Positions 1 to 7,867 of a DNA stretch of 64,000 nt are shown piece by piece (within the stretch, counting starts at the first letter, position 1; every line of letters starts with the position of its first letter). Source of the stretch: Pseudobacteroides sp. (GTDB lineage: Bacteria; Bacillota; Clostridia; Acetivibrionales; DSM-2933). A program made the position numbers and the translations under genes. The stretch spans positions 62,001 to 126,000 of the forward strand of contig NZ_DATCTU010000104.1 in NCBI RefSeq assembly GCF_036567765.1. The letters are read 5' to 3'. The notes beneath the pieces were generated by a model. The model was not told the DNA's origin. It ran no database searches and was given only the letters and a program-made list of their open reading frames with translations.

Positions 1-1066
1 TTGTATTGGATTTCACCTTTTTGAGTGCTCCGATCATACTTCTAAACATAGGATACACTGCAATAAGGATCAAAACCATAATACCCAGTGAAAAAGCCAA
101 ATGCCTTTGATTTACATAAACGTTCTGTGCATAGAGGCCCCAGGCTTCCTGACTTGAAGACCTTCCTATGTGTCCCGAGGCGTTATCCCATAGGGATTTT
201 AATATGTCCACAAAGGGAATATTTTCCCTCATTTTATCGGTTATGTAAGTAAAATCTGCAAAGGAGCTTCTAAATCCAAAAAGAAACGCAGCTAAAAATC
301 CTGTTCCCCTTGCTCCCATCAACATGACGACAAAGGAATACAAAAGCATCAAGAACGCTACAAGTGAGAGGATACTAGGCGTATTAAATGCAAAGTCTAT
401 TCTCATACCCATATATTCCAGATTGCCGGCAAGAAATTGAAACATAAAATGGTATCTTATTTTGCCGTCAGGAAAATGGGGATATTGTGTAGGAAAATTT
501 GAACCATCCGAAAATGATCTGATCATTGACATATGGGGCCCAAAATCGCTGTGAACAGTGCCTCCTACCGTTAAATCCTTGCCGCTGACGTTTAATGTCA
601 AAAACATAAAAAATGTAACAATAATAGATGAGATAAGGATAAACCCAAGCTCCCACCTGTTTCTTGAGATAAATGAACCTATGCCACTTAAGCCAAGGCT
701 TAAACGATCTTTTATAAAAGACCTGAACTCATCTTTTCTTTTAAATACGATTACGGCTGAAAAAATGACAAAAATACTAAAGGAAATTATATTTCCCATA
801 AGCAGGGGCTTATCGGTGAAGCGATTTGAAACAGCCGCACCAATATAAGCAAGCCAAGTAATGAGCATAGTTCCTACCAAATAGGAAGAAGGTATTGTTA
901 CCATCCAGTTTTCCAGTTTGATGGGCTTACCAAACAGGCTTATAGTTTTATGCACTCTGAACAACCCTGGTATAACCTTCTTTAGAAGATTATATGCTAC
1001 AAATGAGGCAATAATAAAATAGCTGGCCCCCAGAAGTAATCCCAGGATAAAACGAATCACTTCCAT
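1..1066 (-). CDS. Large multi-pass membrane protein, 3' end beyond window; candidate GT-C-type glycosyltransferase
   Basis: An open frame runs from an ATG at 1066, behind a strong AAGGGGG ribosome site, to the left edge without a stop, giving at least 355 residues. I see alternating hydrophobic stretches (residues about 3-23, 45-65, 75-95, 115-135, then more towards the edge). Between them lies an exported-looking loop with NFPTQYPHFPDGKIRYHF. The family is not one I can name from motif alone. The next two genes upstream encode a GtrB-like transferase and a GtrA-like flippase, and Gtr loci normally carry a third, large, multi-pass transferase that moves the lipid-linked sugar to its acceptor outside. 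That role is inferred from context. The C-terminus is not visible. Confidence 0.6.
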   Translation of the reverse strand, partial: MEVIRFILGLLLGASYFIIASFVAYNLLKKVIPGLFRVHKTISLFGKPIKLENWMVTIPSSYLVGTMLITWLAYIGAAVSNRFTDKPLLMGNIISFSIFVIFSAVIVFKRKDEFRSFIKDRLSLGLSGIGSFISRNRWELGFILISSIIVTFFMFLTLNVSGKDLTVGGTVHSDFGPHMSMIRSFSDGSNFPTQYPHFPDGKIRYHFMFQFLAGNLEYMGMRIDFAFNTPSILSLVAFLMLLYSFVVMLMGARGTGFLAAFLFGFRSSFADFTYITDKMRENIPFVDILKSLWDNASGHIGRSSSQEAWGLYAQNVYVNQRHLAFSLGIMVLILIAVYPMFRSMIGALKKVKSNT

Positions 1067-1100
1067 TAAATAATTCCCCCTTTAAAATATTTATTTTAAT

Positions 1101-2048
1101 TTATTTAGTTGACATAACTGTGCTATCTACTTTCTCAGCAACGAGGTATCTGGGTCTTTGCTTAACTTCCTCGTATATTTTTGCAATATAGGATCCGATA
1201 ATTCCTAAACTGATCATAAGAATGCTCCCAATAATAAGAAGCAATAAAATTACAGTAGTGAACCCATCAACTGCATGACCTTTAAAATACATATATAATG
1301 ATTCTATACCAAGGGGTATTGCACCTAGTAAAAACAATATTCCTAAAAAAGTAACGATGTATAATGGCAGTGAAGAGAAGGATGTTATAGCATTTACTGC
1401 CAGCTTTACAAGCCTTAAGGGTGACCATTTTGAGCTCCCTTCCATTCTTTCGGCAACTACAAAAGGTATCTGAACTTTTTTGTAGCCTACCCATGTTGAC
1501 ATTCCTCTGAAAAATGTATTTCTTTCGCTCATAAGCTTCCATGCATCCACAACCTTTTTATCAAGGAGCTTAAAATCCGATGCACCTCCAAAATCGAACC
1601 CTGACAGCTTATTTAATATATTATAAAACAACAGAGAGCCTAATTTATATGTGATACTCTCTTTCCCCCTTGAAGCTTTAACACACTCCACGATGTCAAA
1701 GCCTTCGTTTTCCCATAGATAAACCATCTCAGTAATTTTCTCAGGAGGGTGCTGCAGATCAGAATCCATTACAATACAGGCATCGCTTGAAGCATGCTCC
1801 AGTCCCGCACATAACGCAGCTTCCTTGCCAAAATTCCTGCTGAGCTTTATTGCCAATACACCTTCTAGCAACAATGAAATCCTCTTTAGTTCACCCCAGG
1901 TATTGTCCCTTGATCCATCATCAACCAATATAAAGTTATGCTTAATACCATTTTTATTAAGGATATCATGGATTATTTTAATATTTTTTTGTATATGCTT
2001 TTCTTCATTATATACAGGGATAACTATAGAAATCAACTTATCACTCAT
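1101..2048 (-). CDS. GtrB-like polyprenyl-phosphate glycosyltransferase (GT2)
   Basis: 315 residues. The N-terminal GT-A domain has the family-2 opening SIVIPVYNEEKHI, the nucleotide-binding VDDGSRDNT and the metal-binding IVMDSDLQHPPE. The C-terminus has two long hydrophobic segments (about 230-260 and 265-290), as in the GtrB/DPM1-like proteins that load a sugar onto undecaprenyl phosphate at the inner face of the membrane. It overlaps the GtrA-like gene upstream by four bases (ATGA), so the two are translationally coupled, and it is followed by the large membrane protein at the left edge. The sugar transferred cannot be read from the sequence. Confidence 0.88.
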   Translation of the reverse strand: MSDKLISIVIPVYNEEKHIQKNIKIIHDILNKNGIKHNFILVDDGSRDNTWGELKRISLLLEGVLAIKLSRNFGKEAALCAGLEHASSDACIVMDSDLQHPPEKITEMVYLWENEGFDIVECVKASRGKESITYKLGSLLFYNILNKLSGFDFGGASDFKLLDKKVVDAWKLMSERNTFFRGMSTWVGYKKVQIPFVVAERMEGSSKWSPLRLVKLAVNAITSFSSLPLYIVTFLGILFLLGAIPLGIESLYMYFKGHAVDGFTTVILLLLIIGSILMISLGIIGSYIAKIYEEVKQRPRYLVAEKVDSTVMSTK

Positions 2049-2500
2049 TTTGAACTCCCTTTTGCCTTGTAAATAATTATTTTATATAGTACAAAGTTCC
2101 ATATAAATATAAGGCCCATAATAAATATCTTGGAAAAATATTCATCCATATTCATGACATCTACCAATAAATAAATAGCTAACGAAGAAAATGCCAAATT
2201 AAACATGAATAGGACAGTATATGATGAAAGCTGTCTTAGAAAATTCTCTTTAATTTTGAATGTCCAGAACTTATTTAAAAGAAAACTGGCCCAGAAACCT
2301 ACTATCTGACTTGCCCCACTTGAAAAAACACTCCATAATTTAAAATACTTAATCAATAAATGGTATATTAAAAAGTCGCATCCGGCAGCTGCTATACCAA
2401 TTGCGAATGTCTTGCCAAACTGTATCATAGTATTCTTATTTAAGAACTGTGTAACAAATTTGCTTTTAAAAATCCCGTCAAATAAAGTATTTGAAGCCAT
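2045..2500 (-). CDS. GtrA family membrane protein (putative lipid-linked sugar flippase)
   Basis: 151 residues with four hydrophobic segments and the GtrA-family pattern (FAIGIAAAGCDFLIYHLL near residue 31, then VGFWASFLLNKFWTF). The charged N-terminus is cytoplasmic. GtrA proteins are thought to flip polyprenyl-phosphate sugars across the membrane, which fits the overlapping GtrB-like gene. The ATG at 2500 has AGGAG eight bases upstream. It is the first gene of a three-gene unit running left. The region upstream of it ends in the large inverted repeat at 2626-2696. Confidence 0.85.
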   Translation of the reverse strand: MASNTLFDGIFKSKFVTQFLNKNTMIQFGKTFAIGIAAAGCDFLIYHLLIKYFKLWSVFSSGASQIVGFWASFLLNKFWTFKIKENFLRQLSSYTVLFMFNLAFSSLAIYLLVDVMNMDEYFSKIFIMGLIFIWNFVLYKIIIYKAKGSSK

Positions 2501-2625
2501 TAATATCTCCTATGTATACTAAAAACATTAATAATCGACAAAAAAGCATAACAATCTTATTTTATTATAACAACTACAACAAAAATATGCAATTTCTTAT
2601 TTGCAAGGCTTTAATGAGAAATATA

Positions 2626-2696
2626 TGCAAAAAGTGATTTTTGCAGCCATAACAATTTAAATAGCTTTGTTATCGGCTGCCAAAATCACTTTTCGT
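2626..2696 (-). terminator. Long inverted repeat downstream of the DUF2156 gene
   Basis: Two arms, AAAAGTGATTTT-TGCAGCCATAACAA on the left and TTGTTATCGGCTGCC-AAAATCACTTTT on the right, pair almost fully around a short AT loop. It lies just beyond the stop of the minus-strand DUF2156 gene and before the Gtr promoter region. An intrinsic terminator is likely, although the U-tract is short. The AAAATCACTTTT arm also occurs in other intergenic hairpins of this window. Confidence 0.6.
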
Positions 2697-2716
2697 ATAA
2701 AACATTGTGCATATGG

Positions 2717-3619
2717 CTATTGACAAATTATAGTATACTTGTTGATCATTTTTACAGGATGGTATGAAAGCTTGGCTTTTCTAATGCCTTCTATCCCCAA
2801 ATCCTGCTCCCTGTTTATATATTCTGCATGGTCCCATTCATTTTCGCAAAACTGCTGATTGATCAGTGTATACAGCCCTTTTACATTGCTGTTGGCTTTT
2901 TCTACATGTATAACGGCAGTATTCTTATTTAACATTTCACCGATAGTAAAACCCTCATAACGCCCATCAACGCTAATTAGTGCACCCTTACATCCAAGCT
3001 CATTAATATTATCCAACAGCTCTTTATTTGCCTTGTTTTCACAGTAACTTGCATCATGCTCTTCACAACTCCTCTGGGCACACCACTCATCCATAATCCT
3101 TTTACACTCGGAAATATGTAAAGCACTAAGCCTCTCGTATTTATATCCATATAACTTTTTAAACTTATGGATATGATTTCTTTTTCCGTCATATTTTTTG
3201 CCGGTAAGAGAAATCAATTCTTTAGCAGAATAAACATAATCCGAGTTGTTTTTGTCCAGTGTAATTTCTGCTTTATTTTGGAATATCTCACCAAAGTATG
3301 CTAATAAGTTTTCTGGAACTCTTCCAAAAACCATTTTCCAATTATTTCTTTCAAAATATCTCTGCACCGTCAATATAGCTTCCTTAAAATTCTCTTTATT
3401 GAACTCTCCAAACGGTGCAAATGAAAACGGTATTCCTTTCTCTGGTACAGAAATAAGGGCTAACATATTACCAATCTGGGCATATCTGAATTTATAAAAG
3501 TTTCTCCACATAAACAAATTGGTAAAAGTAAGCTCCGATATTTCAGAATTGTTTTTATCCAAAAACCCTTTGAAATAATCCCTGTCTTTTATAGTTATCT
3601 CTTTTAAATCAAGCTCCAT
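2717..3619 (-). CDS. DUF2156 protein, phosphatidylglycerol lysyltransferase C-terminal-like (GNAT fold)
   Basis: 300 residues from the ATG at 3619. I prefer this start to one 54 bases upstream because GGAG sits six bases before it and it begins two bases beyond the pfkA stop. The protein shows the DUF2156/LPG_synthase_C pattern: KRNHIHKFKKLYGYKYE in the middle, LISVDGRYEGFTIGEML, and the C-terminal INREQDLGIEGIRKAKLSY. Relatives without the membrane half of MprF are soluble acyl- or aminoacyl-transferase-like proteins of uncertain substrate. It is probably co-transcribed with pfkA and the M20 peptidase. Confidence 0.85.
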   Translation of the reverse strand: MELDLKEITIKDRDYFKGFLDKNNSEISELTFTNLFMWRNFYKFRYAQIGNMLALISVPEKGIPFSFAPFGEFNKENFKEAILTVQRYFERNNWKMVFGRVPENLLAYFGEIFQNKAEITLDKNNSDYVYSAKELISLTGKKYDGKRNHIHKFKKLYGYKYERLSALHISECKRIMDEWCAQRSCEEHDASYCENKANKELLDNINELGCKGALISVDGRYEGFTIGEMLNKNTAVIHVEKANSNVKGLYTLINQQFCENEWDHAEYINREQDLGIEGIRKAKLSYHPVKMINKYTIICQ

Positions 3620-3620
3620 T

Positions 3621-4706
3621 TTAGTCTCCAAATCCAACACCCACACTCCTGGCAATTCTAATAAGTTCCCCATCGGGATCCACTGTCTTTAATTTACCAA
3701 CAGCATCCTCTAAAGAAACATCTGTTATAGAATTTCCCTGAAGTGCCACCATGTTGCCGAATTTACCTTCATTAATCATTTCAACAGCAGCTACACCGTA
3801 TCTTGTTGATAGTATTCTATCGAAAGGTACAGGCCTCCCGCCTCTCTGTAGATGTCCTAAAACCGTAACCCTTGTCTCATGCCCAGTTGATTTTTCCAAT
3901 TCATCAGCTATCCTGTTCCCTATTCCTCCAAGCCTGATTGGGTCCGGGCTGTTTTCAACTACCTTGCTGACAACTACGTCCCCGTCCTTTGGTTTGGCAC
4001 CTTCTGCCACAACTATAATACTGAAATGTTTCCCCTGCTGTTTTCTTTCTGAAATTTTATCGGTTATACTCTTTATGTCGTATGGAATCTCAGGTATAAG
4101 GATTACATCAGCCCCACCTGCAATGCCTGCTTCTAGTGCAATCCACCCGGCATACCTACCCATAACCTCAAGGATCATTACCCTATGGTGTGCTTCAGCA
4201 GTTGAATGAAGCTTATCTATTGCTTCGGTAGCAGTCTCCACAGCCGTCATAAATCCAAATGTAGTATCTGTGGCAGATAAATCATTGTCAATAGTCTTAG
4301 GAACGCCCATTACTTTCATTCCTTTTCTGGCAAAATCCCTTGCACTGGTGAGGGTACCATCTCCCCCAATAAGAACCATGCAATCAATGCCATGCATACA
4401 TACATTATCTATAACTCTTTCGGACATATCCTTGTATTCTGCCTTACCGTTCTTCTCAATCCTGAAATTGAAGGGATTATCCCTGTTGGAGGATCCTAGA
4501 ATGGTTCCTCCTTTATCAAGAATCCCTGACACATCTCCAACTTTAAACTGGATATAATCGTTCATCACAAGCCCTCTGTATCCATCCTTAAAGCCTATAA
4601 CCTCCCAATTATACTTTCCCATAGCTGTCTTAACAACAGCCCTCAATACTGCATTTAGTCCTGGACAATCCCCACCACCTGTAAGAACGCCGATTTTCTT
4701 TATCAT
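3621..4706 (-). CDS. pfkA: 6-phosphofructokinase
   Basis: 361 residues. The start is the ATG at 4706 behind AAAGGAGGG, not the longer frame. It phosphorylates fructose 6-phosphate in glycolysis. Visible motifs are GVLTGGGDCPGLN (nucleotide loop), GGDGTLTSA, PKTIDNDL with the catalytic Asp, EVMGRYAGWIAL and GHLQRGGRP. By family alignment the residue equivalent to E. coli 104 is Gly, the ATP type, while position 124 is Lys (PKTIDND), the residue seen in PPi-dependent and actinobacterial enzymes. The mixed G104/K124 state makes ATP the more likely donor without settling it. It sits between the M20 peptidase and the DUF2156 gene. Confidence 0.93.
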   Translation of the reverse strand: MIKKIGVLTGGGDCPGLNAVLRAVVKTAMGKYNWEVIGFKDGYRGLVMNDYIQFKVGDVSGILDKGGTILGSSNRDNPFNFRIEKNGKAEYKDMSERVIDNVCMHGIDCMVLIGGDGTLTSARDFARKGMKVMGVPKTIDNDLSATDTTFGFMTAVETATEAIDKLHSTAEAHHRVMILEVMGRYAGWIALEAGIAGGADVILIPEIPYDIKSITDKISERKQQGKHFSIIVVAEGAKPKDGDVVVSKVVENSPDPIRLGGIGNRIADELEKSTGHETRVTVLGHLQRGGRPVPFDRILSTRYGVAAVEMINEGKFGNMVALQGNSITDVSLEDAVGKLKTVDPDGELIRIARSVGVGFGD

Positions 4707-4749
4707 GACTATATCCCTCCTTTTACAATTATAGGAATGACGATTTAAT

Positions 4750-5862
4750 CTACTCAACTGCTTTAATTATTTCCACCAAAAAACATGCCGCCTTTACAAG
4801 ATCATTAATTGAAATTTGTTCTTCAACACTGTGAACCTTATCCATACCTACACTTACATCAACAGCCTGTATTCCCTTACTGTTGACGATATTGGTATCG
4901 CTGCCTCCCCCAGTTGCTTCAAGCACCAGATTTATTCCACATTTGTCGGATGCTTTTTTTAGAATTCCTATGATGCTGTCTCCCTGATTTATTTTAAACG
5001 AAGGATACATAAGTTCTTCATTAAACTCAATCTCACCGCCGAATCTCGTTGCAGCATCTATAAAACACTGCCTCATATGGTCGGTTTGATTCTTAAGCTT
5101 GCTTTCGCACCTGCTTCGTGCTTCAGCTTTTAACTCAACCCTGTCGCATATTATATTTGTTGCACTGCCTCCATTTATGATACCGATATTCGCGGTAGTT
5201 TCCTCATCAATCCTGCCCAGCTTCATTTGTGAAATTGCATGAGCAGTAATGGATATTGCGTTAATACCCTTTTCAGGTTCCACATCCGCATGTGCTGCTT
5301 TACCCTTTACAACTATGTCAATCTTATTTTGTGAGGGAGCGGTTACTGCCACTACGCCTATATCCCCTCCTGTATCCATAACAAAGCAATACTTTGCATG
5401 TATCTTGCCGTAATCTAAGTTTTTAGCTCCAATAAGGCCTACCTCTTCACCGATTGTAAATGCAACCTGAATGTCTCCATGGTCCTCATTGCTTTCCTCA
5501 ATAACCCTTAGGGCTTCCAGTATACTTACGATACCTGCCACATCGTCACCGCCAAGGATTGTGGTACCATCCGACTTTATCGTATCACCCTGAACAGTTG
5601 CTTTTTTATTTATGCCTGGCGTAACTGTGTCCATATGAGCCATAAGAAGTATTGCTGGAATGTCTTTATTCCCCTTCTTTTCCCCGATTATATTTCCAGT
5701 GTTGCCACCAGTCTTTGCTCCTGCATCATCTTCATAAACATCAAAACCCATCTTTTTAAGCCTGTCTTTCAAGAGATCAGCCATCTGCCTCTCCTTAAGG
5801 GAAAGGCTGTCTATACTTACTAATTCAATAAACTCATTGACTACCCTTTCACGATTTACCAT
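4750..5862 (-). CDS. M20 family metallopeptidase, PepT/YqjE-like
   Basis: 370 residues. Metal and catalytic motifs of the M20 family are in order: LLMAHMDTV (first His and Asp), LGGDDVAGI (bridging Asp), GEEVGLIGA (general-base Glu), then FVMDTGGDIG and the late TGGGSDTN. The dimerisation domain fills roughly residues 185-290. The closest named relatives are tripeptidase-T-like or YqjE aminopeptidases acting on short peptides in the cytoplasm. The start ATG has AAGGAG upstream. It is transcribed with pfkA, 43 bases downstream. Confidence 0.88.
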   Translation of the reverse strand: MVNRERVVNEFIELVSIDSLSLKERQMADLLKDRLKKMGFDVYEDDAGAKTGGNTGNIIGEKKGNKDIPAILLMAHMDTVTPGINKKATVQGDTIKSDGTTILGGDDVAGIVSILEALRVIEESNEDHGDIQVAFTIGEEVGLIGAKNLDYGKIHAKYCFVMDTGGDIGVVAVTAPSQNKIDIVVKGKAAHADVEPEKGINAISITAHAISQMKLGRIDEETTANIGIINGGSATNIICDRVELKAEARSRCESKLKNQTDHMRQCFIDAATRFGGEIEFNEELMYPSFKINQGDSIIGILKKASDKCGINLVLEATGGGSDTNIVNSKGIQAVDVSVGMDKVHSVEEQISINDLVKAACFLVEIIKAVE

Positions 5863-5973
5863 TTGGATTCTCCTTACATATACGAATATATTTAATATAT
5901 ATTGCTGCTAACAAATAACTTTCCAGGAATACTAATTAATTTTATAATTAATTTTAATGCAATTAAAAACAAT

Positions 5974-6468
5974 TCACCAGCTGAACTCGGTAAGGCTGCC
6001 TTGATCCTTAAGACCGTTAAAACCTTTCTGACGTAGGGCCTCATAAAGCACAATTGCAACAGAATTAGCCAAATTGAGGGATCGCAATTTATCTCTCATT
6101 GGAATCCTAATGCAATGCTCTTTATTGTTATACAGCAGCTCTTCGGGAAGACCTTTTGTTTCTTTACCGAATACAATAAAACTGTCTTCAGGATAGCTTA
6201 TATCCGAATAAACATTAACAGCCTTTGTGGTAGCATAATAAAAAGTACTATCCTTATATTTTTCACGCAGTTCTCCAAAATATTCATAATAACTTATGTC
6301 TACATCATTCCAATAATCAAGTCCAGCACGCTTTAAATATCTATCATCTACAGAAAAACCCAATGGCTTTACCAAATGGAGTTTTGCTCCTGTAGCAGCA
6401 CATGTCCTTACTATATTCCCTGTATTTTGCGGTATTTCAGGCTCAACCAAAACTATATTCACTGACAA
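5974..6468 (-). CDS. trmL: tRNA (cytidine/uridine-34-2'-O)-methyltransferase TrmL
   Basis: 164 residues. I place the start at a TTG (6468) because GGAGG lies seven bases upstream and the protein then begins SVNIVLVEPEIPQNTGNI, the usual TrmL N-terminus. This is a minimal SpoU-type (SPOUT) methyltransferase made only of the catalytic domain. Visible motifs are the conserved N-terminal PQNTGNIVR, FGKETKGLPEELL and the knot-forming IPMRDKLRSLNLANSVAIVLYEAL. It methylates the wobble base of tRNA-Leu isoacceptors in other bacteria. Confidence 0.92.
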   Translation of the reverse strand: MSVNIVLVEPEIPQNTGNIVRTCAATGAKLHLVKPLGFSVDDRYLKRAGLDYWNDVDISYYEYFGELREKYKDSTFYYATTKAVNVYSDISYPEDSFIVFGKETKGLPEELLYNNKEHCIRIPMRDKLRSLNLANSVAIVLYEALRQKGFNGLKDQGSLTEFSW

Positions 6469-6557
6469 ATTACAACCTCCAGACATTAATGGCATTTCAC
6501 ATTATTTCATTATTATACCACAAGTAAGGCATGAATGAAAAATCACTTTCTGGACAT

Positions 6558-6583
6558 GGACAAAATCGCTTGCGATTTTGTCC
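6558..6583. repeat. Perfect 12-bp palindrome, AAAATC-type
   Basis: GGACAAAATCGC and GCGATTTTGTCC pair exactly around TT. Similar CAAAATC...GATTTTG hairpins recur at 23734, 24794, 28943 and 31979, always between genes. There is no U-tract, so it is not a simple terminator. Confidence 0.6.
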
Positions 6584-6595
6584 ACCTAAATGTTG

Positions 6596-6646
6596 TCGTG
6601 AGAAATCGTGGTGTGCATGCACCACAATTCCTAGGCATCAAAAAAA
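6596..6646. repeat. Intergenic palindrome family 2, copy a
   Basis: TCGTGAGAAATCGTGGTG pairs with CACCACAATT and is followed by CCTAGGCATCAAAAAAA. The same layout (TCGTGAGAAATTATGGT, then ACACCATAATTTCCTAGACAT and an A-tract) is found at 9401-9453 and 11627-11674, with fragments at 20178 and 48171. Confidence 0.65.
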
Positions 6647-6669
6647 GATGGTTTGGAAAACCACCTTTA
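6638..6669 (-). terminator. Terminator of cheX
   Basis: On the minus strand AAAGGTGGTTT pairs with AAACCATCTTT around a three-base loop and is followed by a run of seven T. It lies 29 bases beyond the cheX stop. Confidence 0.8.
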
Positions 6670-6697
6670 ATAGACTTACAGTATTATTTGGGCTATT

Positions 6698-7165
6698 TTA
6701 TTGTTCCTCAACCGCCAAATCAATCTCAAAAGCTTTTCCGTCCGCCAGCATCAGCGGTATGCAAACTGTTTTAAGCTTACTGTTTGATATTTGTAAGTTT
6801 TCTCCAAATAAACATGTGGGTGGGGTTATGTCTATATTAAGACCTTTATTATACAAAATTGTAGCAGTATTTCCCAGTATCATATTCGTAAGCTCCGAAA
6901 GTGCACTCTTTGATATTTCATCCAGCTCTGGTACTGGCATACCGCCCATCATGCTTGATGCTATCGACAGACCTACATCCATGGTCATGGAAAACATTGC
7001 CTGCCCTCTGATCTGCCCGGTCAATCCTACGATAATTATTATCGAATTGCTCCTGTATGGAGACTCCTTAAGATACACCTTCCCAAGCTTGGCATCAATC
7101 CCTGCTATTTGTTTTAATACCGTTTGACTAGCTTCAATAAATGGGTTTATATACTCAATATTCAT
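6698..7165 (-). CDS. cheX: CheX-like chemotaxis phosphatase
   Basis: 155 residues with the CheX/CheC fold signature. Residues about 88-100, SALSELTNMILGNTA, supply the conserved Glu and Asn (ExxN) that attack phospho-CheY. The preceding MTMDVGLSIASSMMGGMPV helix and the C-terminal VCIPLMLADG strand are typical. It would dephosphorylate CheY-P and so tune flagellar rotation. It stands alone between trmL and the spoVA genes, away from any other che gene in the window. RBS GGGCGGG precedes the ATG. Confidence 0.85.
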   Translation of the reverse strand: MNIEYINPFIEASQTVLKQIAGIDAKLGKVYLKESPYRSNSIIIIVGLTGQIRGQAMFSMTMDVGLSIASSMMGGMPVPELDEISKSALSELTNMILGNTATILYNKGLNIDITPPTCLFGENLQISNSKLKTVCIPLMLADGKAFEIDLAVEEQ

Positions 7166-7498
7166 GTATAAAATCCCGCCCTTTTTGTATAATTTATTAA
7201 TAATATCAGTGAGGTAGCGTAATTATTGACATTTGCCAAGGAGATGGAAAATGAAAATAAAAAAATCAAGTGTAATTGTAAAATTGGGAATACCAGAAAA
7301 TTTAAAGACAAAATAGCTCTTTAAGATGATATATCATATATTTTATATTCTATGAAAATTAATAAAATCCTTCTTAAATTTAAAATTTTTTCATATCAAA
7401 TATTAAAATTGGCTTAATAAAAGCTTTGGTAACACTATGCTATTCAAAAGCCCTATTAAGCCTTAAAAAATTTAAACTTATTTAACATCTAGAAAATA
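7166..7498. other. Gene-free AT-rich spacer between cheX and spoVAE
   Basis: 333 bases. It holds the spoVAE terminator at 7411-7462 and presumably the cheX promoter near 7170-7230 on the minus strand. A 21-codon plus-strand frame (7251-7316) with AAGGAG before its ATG is the only other thing seen, and I do not call it a gene. Confidence 0.6.
7411..7462 (-). terminator. Terminator-like stem beyond spoVAE
   Basis: Read on the minus strand, AAGGCTTAATAGGGCTTT pairs imperfectly with AAAGCTTTTATTAAGCC and is followed by AATTTT. It is 37 bases beyond the spoVAE stop. Confidence 0.6.
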
Positions 7499-7858
7499 TC
7501 ACCTTTTTGCTTTCGGAGTAAATGCAACAGACATTATATAGCCGAAAAACACAGCTGCTGTTATTCCTGCAGCTGCAGCCCTTATTCCACCTGTAAACGC
7601 TCCTAACAATCCATATTGGTCTACATCTTTGATTGCACCCTTTGCAAGGCTATGCCCAAAGCCTGTAAGTGGTACCGTTGCTCCTGCTCCCCCAACATCT
7701 ACCACCTTTTGATAAATACCTAAGGCGGAGAGAATAGTGCCCGCAGTAACAAATATTACTAAAATCCTTGCAGGAGTGAGCTTGGTTTTATCTATAAGAA
7801 GCTGCCCAACCGCACATATGAATCCTCCAATTATAAATGCATTTAAATATGCCAGCAT
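7499..7858 (-). CDS. spoVAE: Stage V sporulation protein AE
   Basis: 119 residues from the ATG at 7858 (GAGGTG upstream), which gives the standard length. It is a small membrane protein with four hydrophobic segments and the SpoVAE motif GGAGATVPLTGFGHSLAKGA at residues about 56-75. SpoVAC, SpoVAD and SpoVAE take part in dipicolinic acid import into the forespore and its release at germination. The motif is paralogous to the one in SpoVAC (GAGSIVPITGFANSIVSPA), showing the common ancestry of the two channels. Confidence 0.95.
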   Translation of the reverse strand: MLAYLNAFIIGGFICAVGQLLIDKTKLTPARILVIFVTAGTILSALGIYQKVVDVGGAGATVPLTGFGHSLAKGAIKDVDQYGLLGAFTGGIRAAAAGITAAVFFGYIMSVAFTPKAKR

Positions 7859-7867
7859 CAAATCACC

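Noticed and set aside
558-848. 96-codon plus-strand frame
   Set aside because: It is antisense to the large membrane-protein gene and has no ribosome site or family likeness.
3751-4557. Plus-strand frames of 95 and 152 codons
   Set aside because: They are antisense shadows of pfkA, whose motifs are intact on the other strand.
7251-7316. 21-codon plus-strand frame with AAGGAG before its ATG
   Set aside because: It is very short and Lys-rich in an AT-rich spacer, with no promoter at proper spacing and opposite to all neighbours. It is possible but unsupported.
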